Below are positions 10,601 through 23,515 of a DNA stretch of 64,000 nt, piece by piece (within the stretch, counting starts at the first letter, position 1; every line of letters starts with the position of its first letter). The stretch lies in assembly GCF_037038585.1 (NCBI RefSeq), contig NC_092524.1:47081001-47145000 (forward strand), given 5' to 3'. Both the position numbers and the translations under genes were made by a program. The notes beneath the pieces were generated by a model, which had not been told where the DNA came from, ran no database searches, and worked only from the letters and a program-made list of their open reading frames with translations. This stretch comes from Patagioenas fasciata. Its lineage: Eukaryota > Chordata > Aves > Columbiformes > Columbidae.

Positions 10601-13600
10601 CTTTCCCCCTCCAGAGATCTGTACTATCTTCTCTTTCTCCTGTCCCTGCCCCACCCTGCCCTCGTGACATTCGTCTTGAGAAGCTGCCACACCTATCTTG
10701 GGAGCATCCCAAGGATATCAGTGGCAATTGCTCCAGGGCTTTTCACTTGCTGGGTGCTGTGCAGTTCTGTCTTGCTACTTTTATTATTTGTTATTCATAA
10801 GGGATTAACAGAAGGGCCAGCAAGAAGGCATGACTTGTGGCATTCTGTATACAGGGATGAATCCCGGCTTTGTGTTGCATCTTTCTCGACTTGCATATGA
10901 TGCAGTGGAATGCCTTAACCCACAGTTGCCTGACTGTAACTCTCCAACATTACATCAAGAGAGGACTGAGGCGCTGATGACAGGCTGAAGGAAGCAATTG
11001 AGGTAAATGGGAGAGATGGCGTGAGTCTCTTTGATTGCTTCAGCCTGTCTTCACTGGCACATCTGTTTGCCCACAGGGAAGCTATCAGAGCCCAGGATGC
11101 TTTTAGATTACCATACGTGCCCGTGTCCAAGACTGCATTTTTCTATCTTAATGTGGCTAAAAGGTTGCAACCATTCCTCTCAGAGAAGAAATCCCTACTG
11201 CCATCTATGAATTATGTCATGCTGAACACGCTCTAAAGCACGGCATCAGGGGATGTACTCTAAGTGCACTAAGAAACTGAAACTACTTCAGAATGCAGAT
11301 GACTGCCAGCTAAATAGACTTTTTTACTGGGAACTACCAGTGCTTGCCAAACTGCAGTGGGTGGCCTTTGCTTTTCTTGGGGAATGTGAAATGTTTGTTT
11401 GGTTTGATAGAGCCCTGAGTAAGACCTGTGTAACTGAGAGATACCTACCTCCCACCCAGATCCTGCAGTGCCATAGTCAGCAGAGGCACTTCTGCTGATG
11501 CTCTGCCAATACAGGGGGCAGAGTGCTCCTGGCAGGGCAACCCCCATAAAAGAGTCTTAGTTTAGGGATTTTTTTTCTCCTTCTGGTCCTGGAATATATT
11601 TGTAGTTCACATTTAATCTCTTGTATTTTAGGCTCTGCTACACAAGCCACTTACTTTACTACATTTCTAGAGCAGGAACTCTCCTGCTGGCACCAGCCAG
11701 TTTAGTCCGATTATTCTGTTACCTTTTGTCTGAAACTGGCTCATGTCAGAGGCTTATGGGGAAGGTGGAGACATACCATTGTACCAGTGAAGATAGATGG
11801 TTTGAGTACAAGAATGCTTTTGGTAATATAAATAGTAGTTTTCAATTACAGAATTTTGTTTTGTGGAGACTTTGTAACATTGCTGAGAAGTTATCCTTTG
11901 CAAGGATTTTCAGTATATGTCCTTGTTATCTAGAAATGGAGCAGGTGTGGCCTTTTGCATTGAGAAAATTAGGGAATAAAGCAAACAAAAAAGACTGATT
12001 CAAATATATTGGAATATATAAATTTCTGATATTGATAGTAAATGCTCGTTCATCTTTCTTATATTCTTCCTGGTCAAAGCCTTTTGAAACAATGTGAACA
12101 TTTCCTCGTGGTCTTTAGAGCTTAGACACCTGTAAGCACATCACAGTGCATTAGCCAATTTTTCTAGCAGCATCAGTCAAAGGAAGCTGTTGGGTGCGAA
12201 GGAGGCTGTGTAATTGCAAAACTGTGAAGCAAGACACACCAAGAGGAATGGGAATTGTTTTATTCCCTCCCAGTGCTGCCCCATTCTGTGCAACTTCATT
12301 TTCAAAGTGATGATTATCCTGATGGCTGGGTAAGCTCACTTGGGCTTGCCCTTGCTGGACTATATCAATTAGTCATAATCTCCGTTGCTTATGATGCACA
12401 TTTCCAAGTGGCTCCTTGGCTCAGCACAGGTGTGGGATCTTCTTTTACCAGGTTAGAACCAGCAATGGGTGGAATGGTTTCCTGGCCCTGCGTGTCTCTG
12501 TGATCCCTACACCTGGCTGTTCCTTTGGGATGAGGGGGCTGCTGACATTTGTGATGCTTTACCTTCCCCACTCCGTCCCTTTTTTGCATTCAGCAGCTCT
12601 CTGGGGATCCAAATCCATCTTTCACACTGAGCAGCTATGCTGGGAAGGGGGGAGGAGGGACTGCAGCCCGATTTCCAGGAGGACTGCACTGCTCATCAAA
12701 GGGACTGTATCCAGGCAACCCACTTCCCCAGCTTGAGACAAACATGCACAGCTGGGACTTTGGAAAACTAAGAAGAAGCTACTGTAAAGAGCAGGCTACA
12801 GGGAGGAGGAGCAGGTGATATGGTGCAGGCGGGGAGCCATGTTATTTTCAGCAGGTTATTTCTGCACTGGCATCAATGTGACGCTGGGCCCGCTACAGTA
12901 GCCAATGGAGCCACCCAGCTGCTCCTTTCTGGGTCCCCGCTGAGAGAAGGGAAGGGAGGCGGCTTGTTTATCTTCCCATGGGGCTGGGATGGGGAAAGGC
13001 TTGGCCTGCCACTTGCAGGAGATGTTCACCAGCTCCTGCAGGAGGAGAAGAGTGTACTGGAATCCTGCCTCCCAGGGCACAGTGAGGAGAAATCCTGTAT
13101 TGTCTGGAAAGCTCAAATCCTGCACATAATAAGGGCCAAACCCATAAATGTATGGACAGACATGCCAGCACAAACAGGCAGAGATGCCATGAGCCCCTCG
13201 AGCATCCCATGCTCAGGTCTTCCCTAGCAGAACACCTCAGGAGTTAGTACTTTACTTATTGCCCGGGTGACAGCTGCATCACTTTCTACCAGCGCCAGGT
13301 GCAGGTGAGTTTTAGGTCCTGCACTCCCCGCTTTGATCAAGGTCCTAGAATCTAGGCCCAGCTTCAGACCTCATCTGATGCTTTACCAGCCAGGAGCCAG
13401 GGCAGGCTGCCGGCAGCTCCGCAAAGCACAGGAAAAGCCTCTCCACAGTGGCTGTTTTGATTCTTTCCCTGAAGACTAAGACCTGTCTTCCACCAGGACA
13501 CAGCACCCTCCCGTTGGCCAGCTGTTCACCCTTCACTGGCAACTCCCATCCCATAGGAAGGTAAGAGGTGTGTCCTCTAAGGCAAGCTGCCTACATATCT

Positions 13601-14430
13601 TCTCCCAGACCCTGTGGGACATGGGCCTGACTTTGATGTGTACGGACTCCCCAGGGGAAGAGGAAGCCCAGAGTCCTTTGGTGAGAGATCCTCCGGGCTT
13701 GCAATTTGAGGGAAGTAGAATTGCTCTACATTCCTGTTTCCTCTTTTTCTCAGTCATGCTCCAACAGTGCATATCCTCCTTCACCTTGCTTAGTCCCCTT
13801 TGTATACCACAACCTTCCTTATCGTATCTCCCCATCTCTCTTCCTACTCTACCCTCTCCTATTTCTTCCTCTGCCTCCTTCAAATGCTCTTTCAGATCTG
13901 AGCCCCATCACTCTGTCTGTATGGGCTGGCAAGCCTGCTTAATACACACAGCTAGGCTAAGAGGGGCTCCTACCCATGGCCCAGGCATTTCCTGACCTTT
14001 CAAGTGCCTCTCTCGGAGGAGTACCTCAGTTGCCTGCCCTTTGACTTTTTCCAGTGCTTTCTAACCTGTGACTGAGTAGCTCACAAAGTGCCATTTGCCA
14101 AGGGGAGAGAAATAAGCTCCGGGGTGCGGAGGGCGGGGGGCTTGGAAAGAGCATTAATGAGCTAAAAATAATCATGGGTCAACTCTGAATGAGCCTGAGG
14201 CACTTCTCCTCCCCCAGCCCCCAGCTGATGCTGCAGTCAAAGAGAGGACAAGCAGCCATGAAGAATTTGCTCTGTCTTCAGCAGCAGCTCCTCTCCCTTC
14301 CCTCAGGGCATTCCTGCTGCCAGGATGGGAATTGCCACACTGCTATAGAAAGAGCAAAACAAAACAAATGAAAAGGAATCTGCCCCAAAATAACCCCTCT
14401 GCCTCCTGGCACCACGTCAGCCGTCAGCCG
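7646..14430. other. Intergenic, no gene recognised
   Basis: There are only short frames without recognisable domains. A MEF2-type site lies at 14162-14171. Short A- and T-runs occur (for example around 10361-10380) and there is a pyrimidine-rich stretch at about 13735-13890. Otherwise I see no structured feature. Confidence 0.55.
14162..14171. promoter_or_regulatory. Perfect MEF2 consensus CTAAAAATAA
   Basis: The site matches YTAWWWWTAR exactly and is preceded by ATTAATGAG, a homeodomain-like stretch. A single motif is weak evidence, but the surrounding 60 bases look less neutral than their neighbours. Confidence 0.3.
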
Positions 14431-14439
14431 CAGAAAGTT

Positions 14440-14580
14440 TTGTGAATCGGGAAATGTGAGGCAGGAAAAGACCTATTAGTTCCCATCGACTCTCCAACCA
14501 TGGGGGTGGGAGAAGAAGAGGTTAGTGCCAGATGATCCCCTCCAGCCTTTTTCAGTCAAGCATATTCGATAGGAAATTCT
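14440..14580 (-). mobile_element. Possible ancient CR1/L3-type LINE fragment, reverse orientation
   Basis: AGGAAAAGACCTATTAG, then CCCATCGACTCTCCAACC and TGCCAGATGATCCCCT, follow the order of the reverse complement of old CR1/L3 3' regions (GGACCTATTAGGTCATC, AGTCCAACC, CAGGATTATCCCCT). Divergence is high, and the call rests on remembered consensus patterns. Confidence 0.35.
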
Positions 14581-15423
14581 CCTTTGACCAAATAGACAAA
14601 GACACAGCTCTCAACAGCCTCTACTTGGAACACAGTAGCAGTGAGGTCTGTCTCTCCTTCAGGGATCCATCCAGGTCTGATTTGGAATGGCATATAGGGA
14701 CGAAGTGATGAAGATTACAAAGCATCATGACATACATCTGGTGTTTGGTAAGATCTAACTAAGGAAATAAAAAGAATGATAAAGACTCAATATATTTTGA
14801 TTGTCCTAACTTATGACTTGCAAGAGTGACAGTTTCACCAGCTTGCATAGGCATTAAGAAAGAGTAAGAAACACAAAGCAGAGGTAGGTGTTTCTAAAGC
14901 AGCTGAGGAAATGACAGTAGTACTACTAATTTAAACATGCTACAAATAGTATTTTAAAAAACTACATGTAAGTGTAAAGGTTGCAGAGGCCAGCACTCAA
15001 AAACAGAGGTGAAAAATGCATGTATAGCAATCTACTCTTTTACTCTTGTTTCCCTTCCCTCAGACCCCTGCCTATTCAGTACACCAGCTGTCCTGAAGTG
15101 TTCCGTGAACGAGGACATCATCAACCTTCCCTCCAGTCCAGGAAATTGAACCAAACTCAGATTTCAATGTGTAGTTTCTCTCTCCAGTCTTTCTACAGCC
15201 TGAGTTTACGCACAAGAGATTTAGTATCATTAGAAGGCTTTTTTCGAATACATGTACTACTAAAGACAGTGATACACACCTTGCCAGTGGATTTCACAGC
15301 TGTAAGCTGACAGATGAGAAGTGTCATCACGCAGATTAATGAATTCTGATCCAGATTCCACGGAAGAGTGCTTCTGTGATTACATATGCTTTTCCCAGCT
15401 TCATCAGTGTTCCTGTGACCCTT

Positions 15424-15540
15424 CTGCTGTCACTCTTCTACTTCCCCATCCTTCCTGCTGTCACTCACCTACTTCATCATTCCTCCTGCTATCTTCTACA
15501 CTGTCTTCTTGCCTGTCCCTGCCATCCATCTGCTGCTCCT
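15424..15540. repeat. Pyrimidine-rich tandem repeat, 31-bp unit, about 4 copies
   Basis: CTGCTGTCACTCTTCTACTT at 15424, CTGCTGTCACTCACCTACTT at 15455, CTGCTATCTTCTAC at 15486 and CTGCCATCCATC at about 15519 recur at 31-33-base intervals. Similarity falls along the array, which suggests an old local duplication. Confidence 0.7.
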
Positions 15541-16259
15541 CTCATGCTCTGAAACCTTACAAAAAGAGCTTAAGACAGGAACGGAAAGATATTAGCCAGG
15601 TGGGGAGGATGGAGGCAACAGTGATGAGAAGCATGATCACATATATTTGCCATCTATGGTGATACATGCTGGGATTCAGTTCAAGGTTAGAAGAGCTTTG
15701 TTTCTTTAACTATTCATATTATGAAACAAAAACAGATCAGCAGCTCTGCAGTGGGGAGGGGAAGTGGGTGAGATCCTCACAATTTTTGTGAATTCCCCTC
15801 CCTTTAACAGTAAAACAAGAGAGAATAAAATTGGCTACAGAACTGGCTACTTCCCATGTGTCGTCAGCCTGCCGAACACTGAACAGTCACAGAGGAAAAC
15901 AGTCTCTGCGCAGAAAGTTAAGACAAGCTGAGACTTCCCAGCTCTGACAGCGAGGACATTCCCACTGTTTTCCCTGAACTCTTCCCTAAGGACCCTGCTG
16001 ATGCCTGTGCACATCCACTGATACGATGTAAAGGTGAGGGAAACCGGGCCAAATACATGTAGGGACTTGTGGACAGATAACCCACGTAGTACACCTTTTC
16101 AGGCAGGGCTAGGCTGTACAGAGCATGGAGAAGGGAAAAACGGCCCAATAACCATGGTGAGGGAGATGATAGGCTGCTAGGGTGAACAGGCCTAGAGAAG
16201 ACCTAAGACAAGGATGTGGAGTCTTTCATCAGAAAGTCTGAGGAACTGGTCAGCTAACA

Positions 16260-16335
16260 TTTGCCAAGAATGCTATCCTGCTGGGAACAAGGGAATGAAT
16301 TGAATGATCTTCTAATTCTACCTTCCGGTCCTTTG
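16260..16335 (+). mobile_element. Possible CR1 LINE 3' remnant
   Basis: GAATTGAATGATCTTCTAAT followed by CTACCTTCCGGTCC resembles the CR1 3' stretch GACTAGATGATCTTTAGAGG followed by CCCTTCCAACC. The terminal octamer repeats of CR1 are not visible, so the assignment is tentative. Confidence 0.3.
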
Positions 16336-16864
16336 ACCAACCTAACTAAACTCAGGCACCAGTTTAAAAGGTAGTCTGCAGGATACTCTTACAAGATGTT
16401 TTCTGAATTTATTTTCTCTTATGTTTTAAAGAGTGTTTTAGCCTTAAGAAAGTACTGTTTGACATGGCTAGGGAAGTGCAGAGCTGAAGCCAAGCCTGTG
16501 AGAAAAACCCTGCTCAGCAGCGACTTTATTTTCAATTTCTAGCACCTGAAACTGGAAGGCTGCCACTCTCCTCTAATGCCAGAGCACAAACCAGACCAGC
16601 CTTTTCCCACTCTAAACTCCATTAAGATGCCACTCTTGCCTTTTTTCCGAAAGGCAACCTGAACTGTATCGATGAGCAGTCTGGTGTCCAGCAGAGAAGT
16701 GTGACTCATTCTTTCTTTGTCACAGTCATAAAAGGCACGATGGGGCATGTTGCCCCTGATGACAGGAGACAGCGGAGGATGACCCAGAAGGTCATCCTGG
16801 AAGAGCCTTTCTTCCAGTCCTGTGTTCCTTACCCAGTGAAACCGAGCGAGGAGCAGTGTTTTCA

Positions 16865-17130
16865 ATGTTGAGAGAGAGGATCAAGAGATTTGAATTTGGC
16901 CCTGCCTTGCCACTGGCTGTGTAGGGTTTCATGTATCCTCTCTATTATTTCACCTGTAAAATTCAGGCAGTAAAATGCACTAAACACAAGGAAACTGCAG
17001 AATTCAATGAATGGAGAATTGTGTATCTCAGGAACAAAGTATACATTTCTAATTAACTGAAAGGATCATTCTTTATTACCACCAGCCTTTGTAAAGCACT
17101 TCAGTTGCTTGGAAAGAAACATATGACACA
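16865..17130 (+). mobile_element. MIR SINE, nearly full length but diverged
   Basis: The MIR core order is visible: TTTGAATTTGGCCCTGCC, CCACTGGCTGTGTAGGG, ATCCTCTCTATTATTTCACC and CTGTAAAATTCAGG. About 110 bases later comes a 3' part, TTTGTAAAGCACTTCAG. The spacing between core and 3' part fits the roughly 260-bp MIR consensus. Confidence 0.6.
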
Positions 17131-18307
17131 CAGCAGTACACATTATTAAACTACTAATTCATTCTACTATTCTATATGCCAGCATATTTATAGTGTGTAG
17201 GTTGCTTTGGTTTCTAGGTGAGGACTGCACAGTATTGAACTGTATTGAAATTTATGAAATCAAATACTTTACGCTACGTACTTATAATTAGAAATGCTAC
17301 AGATGATTTCCAAAATGATATTGTTAACAAAACAACATATGGCTTGCCTTGTTCACAAGCTTTTCAGTGCTGCAGTTGGTGATATTGTTTGGGATCCCCC
17401 AGACAAAAGATGTTACATAAATATCAATGCAAAAGTATTTCAACAGTTTGTCTCACCAACAAAAGCCCCAAGGCTTGCTGCATACTTAACACAGTTACTT
17501 ATTACTTTTACTATTTTCATTATCACTGTTTTAAAAACTCAATACAACATATTAATTATTATTACAGATTCTCTGATATATTTCCTTTAAAATGGGAATG
17601 AAATCCAAATGACTGCCTCCCAGTTTGGGTAGTTAATTTCTACCTCCTTGTACTTCCTCTCCAGTTTCAGCTGGATATAATCTGATTCCTCTCTCCCTTA
17701 AAAGACAATGCAAGTGCTGCTATATATAATTAAATAGTTCTCACATTCAGCCCTAAGAATGTCTGAATTCAGCAACTGGATAAGCAACTCATGTATTTTA
17801 CTCATAAACACTTGGCATATTTCAAATTAAAACGTTTACCTAAAGAGTTACTTTTTGAGCATTTGCACTTAGTCATCTTTATCCATTCTCTTTTCTTTCT
17901 AGTCCAGATCCCCTGGTCTAACTGGGAGGGAGGCTTATGGAACCCAAAAGTGGCTTTAAGCTACTTGAACACTTCAGTATATCTGGAGTTAGTGGAGATC
18001 AGTTTAGCTTCTGGGCATTGTGCCAGTGGGGTCACTCACCCAGGACAAGGGAGAGCCTGGAGATCGGACCTACAGATCTGAGCCTGCATGGGCCAGAGGA
18101 AGAGAAATCATCCACCAAACTAAGACTGAGAAGCACAGTTGTGGGATGAAAGAACAGCAGTTGTAAGAACTGAAGATTTCTGGAGGCAGTTTTTAACTGC
18201 TGGATTGAGAATCAGCTGTGATTTCCACAGCCACATCTACCAAACTGGACTGAAGAACCTCCAGCACAGAAAAAGCCTCAGGGAGGAGATGAAAAGTTTA
18301 ATTAATT

Positions 18308-18375
18308 AATGCTTGTAAAATGCTTTGAGACCCTCAGATGGAAGACACTAGAGAAGTAGAAAGACTTAATTATTT
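18308..18375 (+). mobile_element. L3/CR1-like LINE (or SINE) 3' tail
   Basis: AATGCTTGTAAAATGCTTTGAGACCCTCAGATGG, then AAGACACTAGAGAAGTAGAAA and a TTAATTATTTTT end, match the typical tail GTAAAGCGCTTTGAGATCC, GATGAAAGGCGCTATAGAAG and TATTATT of ancient L3/CR1 elements and the SINEs that borrow it. Confidence 0.5.
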
Positions 18376-21300
18376 TTACTGATATTGGGGGGGAGGGATG
18401 TAACTGCTTTGTATTGTGATATTGTATTCTGATACTATAGTCCTTTTGGTTTTTTTGAGTTCAATCTACTCTGCATATGGTATCTGAGACTGAAGAACAG
18501 CCAGAGAGAAATAGTGAAATGATAATCTCAACAATTTGGTTTGTAAAAACATATTTTCAGGGATATTTGCTCAATGAAGTTGAACAAGATTATGTCAGAC
18601 CTGCCATTATACAGGGGTCAGGCTATGGCATGAGCACACCTTAAACCAGCCACTGAATTATGACTTTGTCTCCTGCCACAGCAGTTCTTTTTCCCTTATT
18701 TACATGATTTTGCAAAGAAAAATGTAGCTTTTAGCTAAATGACAGCAAAATATTCATACTGACATTATCAGAGGTAACCCTCTGAATAAGCACAAGGAGA
18801 TATTGGCTAGCTTAGCAGCACGGGCAAACAGACTCCAAATCCTTTCACCTCCATGTCACCAGGTCCAGCCCAGTCTAGATTGATAGTTGCAAAAATGCCA
18901 TTTGACAGCTTTTTGGCACTCTGAACAAAATGAACTGGGCAAGGGAAGGATGGAAAAATCTCAGCCTGAGTCCCACTGGGACAAGTATCAACACTACAAA
19001 TGGCATTGCTTGCCAGGTCAGAAAAGAGGCCATTGCATTTCTTGGACACATTACTTCCAGGAGGGCAGGAGGAACAGTGTCAGGGCCATGTAAAAGAAAC
19101 TTGCCCAGTCCTGCATGTACCTCTTAGACTCCCAAAATTAACTGACTGTTTTCCATCAGAAAAATACCCACTTTAAAGAGCAGAGGAGAGACAGTGGGTA
19201 TCAGCCAGACAGGGAGAGTTATTTGCAGGCAGTTTCCTGAAAGGAGCTGCTTTTAGGACTATGCTTCAGTGTTACCTCCAGTAACAATCTGTCATAACTC
19301 AGTATTACTTAAATACTTCTGCACCCCAGCACTGTGTCCATCCCTAGTTTGTTTGCTGCATGAAGCATAGCTCACTTGGAATAAAACATGGCTAGACAGA
19401 GGAAGCTGATTCTCAAAGATACAGTATCTTAGACACCCTTATGTCCTCCCCATGACACCTGGGCAACTACCTTGTCATTGGCATATTTTTCCTCATGACA
19501 CTCTGATGAGGTATTTCTTCAGATGTCCTTTCAAATGCTGCAGTCAGCGTGGGTCTTGCTGCAGTTGCACATGTACCACTGTGTTAACAAGTCTGGATTT
19601 TTTAAGCATGTTTGGCAGGGCTGTGCATGAACCATGTGGTTCTGGTACTCCGAAACTGGGGAGAAAACACAGAGCAGCTGAAACTTTCTGTTCCCTCATA
19701 GTTCGGTGGCTGTGTTAGCTTGCAGTTGTGCCAATACAGCCACAAGGCCCACGTGAAGTATAATGTATTAAATAACAACAGTTACCATTGGGTATGTCAC
19801 CACTTCTGTTTCTGATGGGAATGCAGGACTGGTTCAGAACAATGCAAAAAAGCGCTACTGCTGGTATCACTCAGAGACTGGGATACTTCTCTTCCAAAGG
19901 TGGAATTGGCCCTGGCACCTAGATCAAAGCATAACACTGAGCGGTGAGTAGACTTCCCATGAACCAAGAATTTGAGTAGTGGCATGTCCTACAAGCACGC
20001 GGTCTGGCCCCTTTCTCCTCCTGTTACAACCTACCATCAGACAAGGGGATCACTGAGATCTGTTACTGAAAGAGAACAAAGGTAAGTGTTGCAAAATTAT
20101 GGAAAGAAAACTGGGGGCCTGAATTTGCAGTGAAGCTGCCCTGAACTTTATCACTTGTAATGAATTTATAATCCAGTTTCTGACATTCCCTAGAGAGGTT
20201 AAATGAGTGAACAGAGAGAAAACTCTGCCGACCTTTGTCCATGGCTCGTTATGGGACCCGTGTCTGATAAATGATGTGTGTTTTGTGGGTAGACAGCTCT
20301 GCTTTTTTCTGCGAGGTCTAAGACCACAACAGCAAGGCCTCTCTGAAGTTTCTTGGCACTGCAGAAGTCTAAACCCAAGCAATTCAGGACTTACTATTTT
20401 CTTGCATCTGTAATTGTTTGAGTCCTGGATGAAATGGATTTACTCCTTGTAGGCTGACAGGATGGCAAAATTCACAAGTTAACGTTTTCAGGCTCAGGCC
20501 CAGCAGCAATAGTCAGGCATAACCAAAGTGCTGTTCAACCACCACCGTGTCAGAAGAGGCAGAAGAAAGGGCCCAGCCACACTCCTCAACAGGAGCACTG
20601 GAGCACCTGGACAGCTGCAGCTCCTCCACAGCCACATTCACGTGCAGGAGTACAACCCTGACCCAAGCCCAAACTATTTTATTAGATGAATTGAAGCATG
20701 GAGGAAGAGAGACCCAGATTCAAAAGCTATTTAGACATCTAATGATGCAGATAGATGCCAGCTGCTATTCTCAGAAAACACTGTTTGGCAGCTAAGAGAT
20801 TGGTAAAAATCTGCCCTAAATCAGCCTACAACCAAGCAGAAAATCGCAGGGGTTGAAGATGAGGAGAGGTCACCACAGGAACAGCAAACTGCTGGATGTC
20901 AGCTGCTCCATAGGAAGCACCTCTGTGTGTGCTCCTGTCCTTTGGGAAACATGAGGTAGTGTGAGGCAGCTTGTCCATCAATGAAAGGCAAATGAACTGT
21001 CTCAGGTTTAGTGTGGCATAAAGGAGTGTAAATGGATATGGTGCTGTTAGTCTCTGGATACAAAGACAACTTACAAGCAGAGCATTACAGTTCCTAGAAA
21101 GAAACTCAACAAACTCAGAAAATAAAACATTCTGACCTACTTTCACCTCCATTAACCTACTCCTTCCTTAAAAGCTAAGTAGATACATTCACTTGTTGCT
21201 AGGCTCTCAGCAGCAGGATTTGAAGTCCAGGGATTCCAGTTACGCTCAGCAAAAGAGCGTGTTGTGGTGCCTGGATACAAAGACCATGTCTCTCACCCCC

Positions 21301-22239
21301 GCCCTCGCAAACAGGAAGACTCATAGCTTGAATGCTTCTGCTGCTCTCAGTTGAGCTCAACCTTTGTGAAAGCCCATAAGCAGCCAGAACAAAGCCCGCT
21401 AAACCTTCATGGGTCACAGCTATGCCTTTCAGAGCTGGGGGCACCACTGAACTTTGGCTAAATTGAACTGACCAGCTGATGGGGAATGAGGATGGTAATA
21501 TGGTAGTGTCTGACTTACCAAGGAGATGGATACACAGTGGATGGAGGTGAGGCTAAAAATATACTTGACCTCTCTTCCAGGGTCCTCCGAGTACATTCAG
21601 CTCACACCCTGTCTGAGAGCACTGGTGACCTGGCCTCAAAGATCGGAAGGCAAGAGGAGATGCACAGGATTTTAACAACAAAGTGTGTTTGTAGTTCCAC
21701 TAGAGCTGAATCCGGGAAATGTCATTGTTCGCAGCATGGGCCATGACCCCTGCAGCCTGCTTTGGAGGCAGTGACCTCTGCCAAACGGTGACAGAACTCA
21801 GCTCTTAGGTTCAGCTTAATCCTGACCTGCAGCTTCACCTTTTAGCCCCTGGCTTCCCAAATCGCTTTGACAAGACACTGAACTCCTGACCCACAGAATC
21901 CCCTTTTCTTCCAGTCCTTATCCCCTTCCGTCTCTATCTATCATTTCATCGCTCTGAGCTCTACCAAAGCTCCTCACTCTGGATCTGTGACACTCTTCTT
22001 ATTCCAATACTAAATATTAGTATTAGCAATACCATTCTCACTAGTAAACTCCTCAGTCTGACCATTTCCAACACTCCTCAAGCCTGACAATACCTGGTTT
22101 TGTCAGCCACACTGATCAGTCAGACTAGACCCCTCCCCATCTAAAGTGCCTCTGCTACTGCAATTCAGGGCTCATCCTTCCTCCAGCTGTGTTGATGCAC
22201 CTCCCTCCTAAGAGGCCCTCAACATACTTTATTCATAAC

Positions 22240-22510
22240 GGTTACAGCCTGCAAAGATGCTGAAACAGGAAGCCAAATGACTGCTGTGCGACCTTGGGAA
22301 TGCAAATTCCATGTGTTTGCGAAGTCAAAGCAAGCCATTTCCTTCCCCTGCCCCTCCTCCCTCCGCAGGCGTGCAAGCCACAGCTAATGGGAAAACACAC
22401 AGGCACACACAAAGCTTTGTCGATGCTAATTGCCAGGAGCTGAGGCCCAACCATCCTGTTGACTAATTTGTCAGCGGCTGCTGACTCAGCAATCTGGAGG
22501 GACCTCAAGT
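22240..22510. promoter_or_regulatory. Motif-dense block with a full Maf recognition element
   Basis: The block contains the octamer ATGCAAAT (22305-22312), ATGCTAATTG-type homeodomain sequence (about 22424-22433), GACTAATTTGTCAGC and the complete palindromic T-MARE TGCTGACTCAGCA at 22479-22491. The high density of known motifs suggests a conserved non-coding element, though this has not been tested by alignment. Confidence 0.4.
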
Positions 22511-22536
22511 GCATTGGGAAGTAAATGGCTCTTATT

Positions 22537-22563
22537 GTTCTTTCCTTTCCTTCCCTTCCCTTC
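22537..22563. repeat. TTTCC/TTCCC pyrimidine microsatellite
   Basis: The tract is TTTCCTTTCC followed by TTCCCTTCCCTTC, an interrupted pentanucleotide array. Confidence 0.8.
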
Positions 22564-23515
22564 ACTCCAGTGTCTGCATTTGTGGACAATTCCTGCCCTG
22601 GGCTTGACCTTGGCTGCAGCAGTGACTGGAGGGCTGGGATTGCCATGGCTGGTGGGCCTCTCATTAAACCCTAATGGAAGGAACAGGCTCAGTTGTGGCA
22701 GGAGAGAGATGGGGGAACGTGTGACCTGATCTGGAAATAGCATGTGCACGAGCAGGCTGGGGCAGAGAGGAGAAGGCTGACCTGAATTATGTGTGTTGTG
22801 TGAGATAAACACAAGTGAGATCAACAAGCTAGGTGCTGTCTGGAACAAACGTCCCTAAACCTGCCTGAAATGTGCAGGACTTCCTCACCCAGTGGTGACT
22901 CTGCCCTTTGCTTAAACAGCAGATCCAGGCATGAGCCCAGGCAAATGTCCTCTGGCCAAAGGACAAAACTGCTTTTGGTGAACTGCAGATGACAGGGGAA
23001 GAGGTGCAGGCACTCCCCGGCCGATGCCACAGGCAGGAGGGCAGAGACCTGTAGCTGCTGCACACAGCAAGGTGCAGTTTTGTACAGTGGTGTAACAGAC
23101 ATCCCACACCTGGGCAGTGTAAGGAAACGTTTGTGGAAAGGGTTACCTGAAAATTAGAGAAAGTAGAGGAAAAGACGAAAGACAGGGCCCTGTGGAATTC
23201 CCTTCTCCCCAGATGGTTCATGGAAAACCATGCCCCACAGGACACAGGTGGGACAGCCCATATAGCATACACATGTCTATCCCAACACAGAGCTGCCAAA
23301 AACATCTATGTCCCCTCACTGCACCACAGCTGCATGAGTGCATGCACAGTTCTACAGAGCACACATATGCACAGAGGGAGAAATGCTGCCACACACTAAC
23401 AGATATCCCATATGCACCCATTTATTTGTACATGGGGCTTCTGTATGGGCATACTGGTGTGGTGTAACTCTGTCACGAGCACACCCATTAGTGTGGCCAG
23501 CTCTGCCCACACGCC

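Larger units (their letters stand above)
14590..22230. other. Intergenic, no gene recognised
   Basis: No coding frame is convincing. The stretch contains a 31-bp pyrimidine-rich tandem repeat, a possible CR1 tail, a nearly full-length MIR-like element and an L3/CR1-like tail, each listed separately. The interval from about 17140 to 17780 is AT-rich without other structure, and 18400-22230 shows nothing distinctive. Confidence 0.55.

Noticed and set aside
11505-11525. CCAATACAGGGGGCAGAG as a CTCF site
   Set aside because: The spacing between the CCA and AGGGGGC halves is wrong for the consensus.
12820-13227. 135-codon ATG frame
   Set aside because: It has no recognisable domain, no conserved pattern and overlapping frames on the other strand of similar length. 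It fits chance in GC-moderate sequence.
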